DNA from: a bacterium | GTDB lineage: Bacteria > Actinomycetota > Acidimicrobiia > Acidimicrobiales > CATQHL01 | Length of the DNA stretch: 9,545 nucleotides | Direction: 5' to 3' | NCBI GenBank assembly: GCA_028819945.1 | Contig: JAPPKQ010000355.1 | Span: 1 to 9,545 of the forward strand | In this document: positions 5,008-9,545 of the stretch, one piece after another | Position numbering within the stretch: position 1 is the first letter of the stretch | Layout of the letters: every line of letters begins with the position of its first letter | The notes under the pieces: model-generated | The model's input: the letters and a program-made list of their open reading frames with translations, nothing else | Databases searched by the model: none | Told to the model about the DNA's origin: nothing | Translations under genes and position numbers: made by a program

Positions 5008-6436
5008 GCCGGCGACCCTCCGGTCGCTGCAGCGGCGCAGCGGGATCGCCGCCCGGCTGCACCTCCCGGCCGGGGTGCGGTCCGGGGACCCGCCTATCAC
5101 GGTGGTTTGCGAGGACTCCCGCGAGGTGCGTGGGGGGGCCCTCTTCTGCTGCATGCCGGGAGCGTCCCGCGACGGTCACGACTTCGCGGCCGGGGCCGCC
5201 GAGGCCGGGGCCGCCGCGCTCGTCGTGGAGGGCGCCCTCCCGGTGAACCTGCCGCAGCTGGTCGTGCCCGAGGTGCGCGCCGCCGTCGGCCCCCTGGCAC
5301 TGGCGGGCGCGGGATCGCCGCAGGAGCACCTGCAACTGGCCGGGGTGACGGGCACCAACGGCAAGACCACCGTCACCCACCTGCTGAGCAGCATCCTGGA
5401 GGGGGCCGGTCGGCGCTGCGTCGCCATCGGGACCCTGAGCGGCACCCTCACCACGCCGCGGGCGACCGAGTTGGCCGGCCGGCTGGCCTCGGCGCGGGCG
5501 GACGGGGCAGGCGCCGCGGTCCTGGAGGTCAGCTCGCACGGGCTCTTCCAGAAGCGCGTCGAGGGGCTGCGGTTCGCCGCCGCGGCCTTCACCAACCTCT
5601 CACCGGAGCACCTCGACTACCACGGGGACATGGAGGCCTACTACCGGGTCAAGCGCAGCCTGTTCAGCGACGCCAGGACCTCCCTCTCGGTGGTCTGCAC
5701 AGACGACCGTTGGGGCCGTCGCCTCGCCGCGGAGCTGACCGGCGAGGTGCGACGCTGCTCGCAGGACGACGCCGAGGTGCTGGAGGTCGCGGCGCGCTTC
5801 AGCCGTTTCCGCTGGCGCGGGGTCGAGGTCACCCTGCCCCTGGGGGGCGTCCTCAACATCTCGAATGCGGTGGTGGCGGCCACGCTCGCCGAGGCGCTCG
5901 GCACGCCGGTGGCCGAGATCGCAGAGGGGCTCCGGCGGGCGCCGCGCCTGCCGGGCCGCTTCGAAGTGGTGACCGAATCGCCTGCGGTGGTGATCGTGGA
6001 TTTCGCGCATTCTCCAGCGGCATTGGAGCAGCTGCTGCGCGCGGGCCGGAACCTGGCGCCCGCGCCGTCTCGCCTGACCGTGGTCTTCGGCTGCGGCGGC
6101 GAGCGGGATGAAGGCAAGCGGGAGGCGATGGGAGCCATCGCCTCCCGGCTTGCCGACAGGATCATAATAACGTCCGACAATCCACGGGGCGAGGATCCGG
6201 CCGACATCGCCCGGTCGGTCATGGCCGGTGTGCCCGGCGGCGCCGCGGAGCTGGAGCTGGATCGTCGGCGCGCCATCTCGGCGGCGCTGGCCGCCGCGCG
6301 GCCGGACGACATCGTGATCGTGGCCGGCAAGGGCCACGAGACCCGGCAGATCATCGGCGGCAGGTCGCTTCCCTTCGACGACGTCGCGGTGGTGCGGGAA
6401 GTCCTGGGCACCGTGGCGGAGGTGTCGACGGCGTGA
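5000..6436 (+). CDS. murE: MurE, UDP-MurNAc-L-Ala-D-Glu:diamino acid ligase (meso-DAP type)
   Basis: 478 aa, slightly short for the family. MurE adds the third residue of the stem peptide using ATP. Visible are the UDP-binding N-terminal DSREVRGGALF (39-49) and DGHDF, the ATP P-loop GVTGTNGKTT (115-124), VLEVSSHGL (174-182), NLSPEHLDYHG (199-209), Lys218 in YYRVKRSLF as the expected carbamylated lysine, DFAHSPAALEQLL (334-346), DNPRGEDP (393-400) and AGKGHE (442-447). The DNPR motif contacts meso-diaminopimelate in known MurE enzymes, so a DAP-type peptidoglycan is inferred. GTG 5000 has AGGAG at 4989-4993 (6-nt spacer) and overlaps ftsI by 8 bp. The stop overlaps mraY directly, with no murF between them. 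Confidence 0.96.
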   Translation: MTEPATLRSLQRRSGIAARLHLPAGVRSGDPPITVVCEDSREVRGGALFCCMPGASRDGHDFAAGAAEAGAAALVVEGALPVNLPQLVVPEVRAAVGPLALAGAGSPQEHLQLAGVTGTNGKTTVTHLLSSILEGAGRRCVAIGTLSGTLTTPRATELAGRLASARADGAGAAVLEVSSHGLFQKRVEGLRFAAAAFTNLSPEHLDYHGDMEAYYRVKRSLFSDARTSLSVVCTDDRWGRRLAAELTGEVRRCSQDDAEVLEVAARFSRFRWRGVEVTLPLGGVLNISNAVVAATLAEALGTPVAEIAEGLRRAPRLPGRFEVVTESPAVVIVDFAHSPAALEQLLRAGRNLAPAPSRLTVVFGCGGERDEGKREAMGAIASRLADRIIITSDNPRGEDPADIARSVMAGVPGGAAELELDRRRAISAALAAARPDDIVIVAGKGHETRQIIGGRSLPFDDVAVVREVLGTVAEVSTA

Positions 6437-7491
6437 TCCGCCTCCTGCTCGCCGCCGCCATCGCCACCGTCGTGTCCCTGGCGGGCACGCGCCTGCTGAT
6501 CGCCTTCTTCCGGGCCCGGAACCTCACCCAGCCCATCCGCAGCGACGGGCCCGAGACCCACGCCCACAAGCAGGGCACGCCCACGATGGGCGGGCTGGCC
6601 ATCGTCGGGGGCGCCTGCGCCGGCTACGCCGGGAGCCACTTCATCCACGGGGGCATCTACACCCGCACGGGGCTGTTCGTGATGCTGGCGATCCTGGGGG
6701 CGACCGCCGTGGGGGCCCTGGACGATTGGCTCAAGGTCTCCCGTGCGCACAGCAAGGGACTCAGCAAGCGCGCCAAGATGCTGGGGCTCTGCGCCGTGGG
6801 CGGCGGTTTCGCCGCCGCGACCGTCCTGGCGACCGACGTCAGCACCGAGTTGTCGTTCACGCGCTCGGGGGGAATCGGCTGGGACATGGGCCCGGTGGGC
6901 TGGAGCCTCTGGGCCGTGCTGATCATCGTGGGGGCCTCCAACGCGGTCAACTTCACCGACGGATTGGACGGCCTGGCAGCCGGATCGAGCATCTTCAACT
7001 TCGCCGCCTTCACCATCATCGGGTACTGGGCGTTCCGGCACGTCGACCTGTACGACCTGCCCCACGCCCTGGATCTGGCCGTGGTGGGAGCCGCGATGCT
7101 GGGCGGCTGCGTCGGGTTCCTGTGGTGGAACGCGGCCCCGGCGCAGATCATCATGGGCGATGCGGGGGCGCTGGCCATCGGGACCGCACTGGCCTGCCTA
7201 GCGCTCGCGACCAACACCCACCTGCTGCTGCCGATCATGGCCGCCCTGTTCGTGATGGAGTGCCTGTCGGTGATCCTGCAGATCGGGGTGTTCAAGTCGA
7301 TGGGAGGGCGGCGGCTGTTCGCGATGGCGCCGGTGCATCATCACTTCGAGGAGCGCGGCTGGCACGAGACGTGGGTCATCGTGCGTTTCTGGTTGCTCGC
7401 CGGGTTCGCCACCGCGGTGGCGCTGGGCCTGTTCTACGCCGACTACTTCCCGTTGCTCGAGTCGCGGTCCGCGGCGGAGGACTCGCCGTGA
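6433..7491 (+). CDS. mraY: MraY, phospho-MurNAc-pentapeptide transferase
   Basis: 352 aa polytopic membrane enzyme that transfers phospho-MurNAc-pentapeptide from UDP to undecaprenyl phosphate, forming lipid I at the inner face of the membrane. Family motifs: HKQGTPTMGG (45-54), DD at 97-98 in LDDWLKV, NAVNFTDGLDGLAAG (170-184), IMGDAGALAIG (240-250) with the catalytic-type D243, and VHHHFEERGWHETWVIVRFW (301-320). About ten hydrophobic segments are apparent. In the fifth-loop motif, GDTGS of most homologues is GDAGA here, but the Asp is kept. GTG 6433 overlaps the murE stop (GTGA) and has GGAGG at 6418-6422. It is followed by murD with another GTGA overlap. Confidence 0.97.
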   Translation: MIRLLLAAAIATVVSLAGTRLLIAFFRARNLTQPIRSDGPETHAHKQGTPTMGGLAIVGGACAGYAGSHFIHGGIYTRTGLFVMLAILGATAVGALDDWLKVSRAHSKGLSKRAKMLGLCAVGGGFAAATVLATDVSTELSFTRSGGIGWDMGPVGWSLWAVLIIVGASNAVNFTDGLDGLAAGSSIFNFAAFTIIGYWAFRHVDLYDLPHALDLAVVGAAMLGGCVGFLWWNAAPAQIIMGDAGALAIGTALACLALATNTHLLLPIMAALFVMECLSVILQIGVFKSMGGRRLFAMAPVHHHFEERGWHETWVIVRFWLLAGFATAVALGLFYADYFPLLESRSAAEDSP

Positions 7492-8819
7492 TCGGTCCGG
7501 CGGAGGGTCCGTTCCTGCTCTGGGGCGTGGGTGCCGCGAACCGGGCGGTGGCCAAGGCGCTGAGCCGGCGCGGCTGCGAGTTCGTCGCCGTCGACGACGC
7601 GCCGGCGGCGGGCGCGCGGCAGGCGGTGGCCGAGGCCGGCGGGGTGCTGCAGGCCTCGCCTCCCGACGGCGAGCTGGCGGTCCTGATGAGCCGCTGCGGT
7701 GCCTTCCTGCCCACACCGGGTCTGGCGGACGGTCACCGGGCGATGCGCGCCGCGGCCGGCGCGGGCACAACGATCCTGAGCGAGTTCGACCTGGCGGCCG
7801 CCTGGGACGACCGCCCCGTCGTCGCCGTCACCGGGACCAACGGCAAGACGACGGTCACGACCCTGGTGGCCGCGGCGCTGGCTCCGAGCACCGGGGCGGT
7901 GGCCGCGGGGAACAACGACGTGCCGCTCGTGAGCGCCATCGACGATCCCACCCCGGCGGTCTTCGTGGCCGAGGCGTCCTCGTTCCGGTTGGCTCGGAGC
8001 CGCTCGTTCCGACCGCGCGTCGCGGCCTGGCTGAACTTCTCTCCCGACCATCTGGACGTGCATGCCTCCCTGGAGGCCTACGAGGAGGCCAAGGCGGGCA
8101 TCTGGCGGCACCTGGGCGCCGGCGACGTGGCCGTGGTCAACGAGGCCGACCCTGTGGTGGCGGCCCGGCGCCCGGCTGCGGGCAGTGTGCTCACCTTCGG
8201 GCGACCGGCGAGTGACGTCGCCGTGTGCGGCGACTCGCTCCGGGTCGGCGGTGAGCCACTGGTCGAGATCGCGCGGCTGCCGAGACGGTTCCCCCACGAT
8301 CTGCGCAACGCCGAGGCCGCCGCAGCCTGTGCCCTGGCGGCCGGGGCGCCCGCCGGGGACGTGCGCGCCGCTCTGGAAGCGTTCCGCGGTCTCCCGCACC
8401 GACTGGAACTGGTGGCCGAGACCGGCAGCAACCGCTGGTACGACGACTCGAAGGCCACGACGCCCGAAGCGGTGCTCGCCGCCAGCGGCGCGTTCGAGTC
8501 GCTCGTGCTCATCGCCGGCGGGCGCAACAAGGGACTCGATCTCGCCGGGCTGGCGGGTGCCTCCTCGGTGCGGGCCGTGGTGGCCATCGGCGAGGCCGCC
8601 GGGGAGGTAGGCGCCGTTTTCGCCGGCGCCCGGCCCGTGAAGCAGGCCACGGACATGGCGGGGGCGGTGGCTGTGGCCGGGGAGATGGCTCTGCCCGGGG
8701 AGGCGATCGTGCTGTCGCCGGGCTGCACCTCCTTCGACTGGTACGAGTCGTACCGCCAGCGGGGCGAGCACTTCGCCGCGCTCGTGCGCGCCGCGGTCGG
8801 CGAGGGAGGCCCGGAATGA
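7488..8819 (+). CDS. murD: MurD, UDP-MurNAc-L-Ala:D-Glu ligase
   Basis: 443 aa. MurD adds D-glutamate to UDP-MurNAc-L-alanine using ATP in the cytoplasm. An N-terminal Rossmann-like domain (LLWGVGAANRAVAKAL, 10-25) is followed by the P-loop AVTGTNGKTT (113-122), AGNNDVPL (140-147), EASSFRL (162-168), NFSPDHLDVH (183-192), Lys202 as the expected carbamylated residue, and the C-terminal ligase domain with HRLELV (304-309), DDSKATTPEA (319-328), AGGRNKG (343-349) and LSPGCTSFDWYESYRQRG (409-426). Several motif positions differ from well-studied enzymes: SSFR for SSFQ, PHD for the HN motif, and SKATT for SKATN. The gene is full length and in frame, so it is probably active. GTG 7488 overlaps the mraY stop and has GGAGG at 7476-7480 (7-nt spacer). 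Confidence 0.96.
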   Translation: MIGPAEGPFLLWGVGAANRAVAKALSRRGCEFVAVDDAPAAGARQAVAEAGGVLQASPPDGELAVLMSRCGAFLPTPGLADGHRAMRAAAGAGTTILSEFDLAAAWDDRPVVAVTGTNGKTTVTTLVAAALAPSTGAVAAGNNDVPLVSAIDDPTPAVFVAEASSFRLARSRSFRPRVAAWLNFSPDHLDVHASLEAYEEAKAGIWRHLGAGDVAVVNEADPVVAARRPAAGSVLTFGRPASDVAVCGDSLRVGGEPLVEIARLPRRFPHDLRNAEAAAACALAAGAPAGDVRAALEAFRGLPHRLELVAETGSNRWYDDSKATTPEAVLAASGAFESLVLIAGGRNKGLDLAGLAGASSVRAVVAIGEAAGEVGAVFAGARPVKQATDMAGAVAVAGEMALPGEAIVLSPGCTSFDWYESYRQRGEHFAALVRAAVGEGGPE

Positions 8820-9545
8820 CCGCGGTGACCGCCGGCCGCGCGCAGGCCGCGGGCGGCCGGCGACACGAGACGACGCCGCTGCAGGCCTTGCGGAGCCCGC
8901 CGGTCGGGCGGAACACCCGCACCTTCGGTGCCCTCGCGGTCGTGCTGGTGCTCGTGAGCCTGCTGGGACTGGTGATGGTGGTCCTGTCCTCGACGGTCAC
9001 ATCCATCGAGGCCACCGGGGATCCCTTCTTCCACGCCAAGCGGCATGCCCTGTGGTTGGCACTCGGCCTCGCCGCCTGCGTCGTGACGCTCCGGGTCGAC
9101 TACCACCGCTGGCAGGCGCCGCTGGTGACCACCGGAGCGGTCGTGGCGACCCTGGCTGCACTTGCCTGCCTGCTGGTTCCGTCGCCGCTGGTGCTGGTCG
9201 GCAACGGCTCGGCGCGCTGGATCCGCGTCGGCGGCCTGGTGATCCAGCCCTCGGAGGCGGCGAAACTGGCACTGGTGCTGTTCGCCGCTTCACTGCTCTC
9301 ACGCCGGCTGGACCGCGTGGCGAGCGTCGGCCAGACGCTGCTGCCCCTGCTGGTGGTGTTCGGGGTGATGGCGGGACTTGTCCTGGTGCAACCCAGTCTG
9401 GGCACGGTCGTGCTCCTCGGGGGGATCCTGCTGACGATGCTGTTCCTGGCGGGGCTGCCGGCCCGGCACGCGGCGGCGCTCGTGGCGCTGGGGGCCGGGG
9501 CGGTCGTGCCCTTCACGCTGCTGATCGGATACCGACGCCAGCGGG
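8816..9545 (+). CDS. ftsW: FtsW, septal peptidoglycan glycosyltransferase (5' part, cut by window end)
   Basis: The first 243 codons of a SEDS-family protein; the gene runs off the right edge. FtsW polymerises lipid II at the septum together with FtsI. A Gly/Arg-rich cytosolic N-terminus (about 1-34) is followed by several membrane helices. The signature NGSARWIRVGG with IQPSEAAKLALVLF (about residues 128-157) is diagnostic of FtsW/RodA. VQPSLGT appears where many homologues read QPDLGT. The sequence ends in GYRRQR, matching the usual YRR motif, and the loop with the catalytic Asp lies beyond the window. ATG 8816 overlaps the murD stop as ATGA and has GGAGG at 8805-8809 (6-nt spacer). Position after murD supports FtsW rather than RodA. 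Confidence 0.95.
   Translation, partial: MTAVTAGRAQAAGGRRHETTPLQALRSPPVGRNTRTFGALAVVLVLVSLLGLVMVVLSSTVTSIEATGDPFFHAKRHALWLALGLAACVVTLRVDYHRWQAPLVTTGAVVATLAALACLLVPSPLVLVGNGSARWIRVGGLVIQPSEAAKLALVLFAASLLSRRLDRVASVGQTLLPLLVVFGVMAGLVLVQPSLGTVVLLGGILLTMLFLAGLPARHAAALVALGAGAVVPFTLLIGYRRQR
8830..8862 (+). repeat. 10-bp inverted repeat at the 5' end of ftsW
   Basis: CGCCGGCCGC (8830-8839) is perfectly complementary to GCGGCCGGCG (8853-8862), with a 13-nt loop, starting 14 nt into ftsW. It could form an mRNA hairpin just inside the coding region, but such GC-only repeats are common by chance at this base composition. Confidence 0.35.

Noticed and set aside
3181..5154. Very long open frame on the minus strand (657 codons) opposite ftsI
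   Set aside because: It is antisense to a full-length FtsI with all catalytic motifs; its composition (His/Arg/Gln/Gly-rich, no recognisable domain) is typical of a GC-rich shadow frame.
1..9545. CRISPR array, tRNA, rRNA, phage or defence system
   Set aside because: No regularly spaced repeat series, tRNA-like cloverleaf or recognised defence protein was seen; all large genes belong to the dcw cluster.

Overview
The window is very GC-rich (roughly 70% by eye) and almost fully coding on the + strand. Every large ORF is GC-biased at third positions, GTG starts are frequent, and stop/start codons overlap. The protein repertoire (MraZ, RsmH, a short FtsL, class B PBP, meso-DAP-type MurE, MraY, MurD, FtsW) is the classical division and cell-wall (dcw) cluster. 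Together with a Tad/Flp-type prepilin-like gene upstream, this suggests a high-GC actinobacterium. An Acidimicrobiia-like lineage is my best guess, but it is inference from style, not a database match.

Layout. 1-222: unassigned flank, possibly the tail of an upstream gene. 223-984: a secreted or pilin-like protein with a prepilin-type N-terminus and an internal duplication of about 106 residues; a 12-C homopolymer lies between its two copies. 985-1262: intergenic region with a possible terminator hairpin, three MraZ-type GTGG boxes at 10-bp spacing, a -10 hexamer, and a structured leader with short inverted and direct repeats. 1263-1733: mraZ. 1734-1898: gap dominated by a 130-bp inverted-repeat element (1751-1880). 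1899-9545: rsmH, ftsL, ftsI, murE, mraY, murD and the 5' part of ftsW. From rsmH on, each gene overlaps the next by 4 bp (ATGA/GTGA), or by 8 bp at ftsI/murE.

How it works together. MraZ probably autoregulates the operon through the GTGG boxes. RsmH methylates 16S rRNA. FtsL, FtsI and FtsW are divisome components: scaffold, septal transpeptidase and septal glycosyltransferase. MurD adds D-Glu and MurE adds the diamino acid to the UDP-MurNAc peptide. MraY moves the finished pentapeptide precursor onto undecaprenyl phosphate. murF, which normally sits between murE and mraY, is absent there and must be supplied from elsewhere.

Main points of interest: (i) the MITE-like 130-bp element between mraZ and rsmH, whose exact in-silico removal restores a GTGA-coupled mraZ/rsmH junction and an in-frame longer RsmH N-terminus; (ii) the duplicated W-W-FE-RC domain in the prepilin-like protein and the poly-C tract in its linker; (iii) the missing murF; (iv) the phased MraZ operator and repeat-rich leader. 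Beyond these I see no evidence for a wholly new multi-gene system; most of the window is an ordinary dcw cluster.
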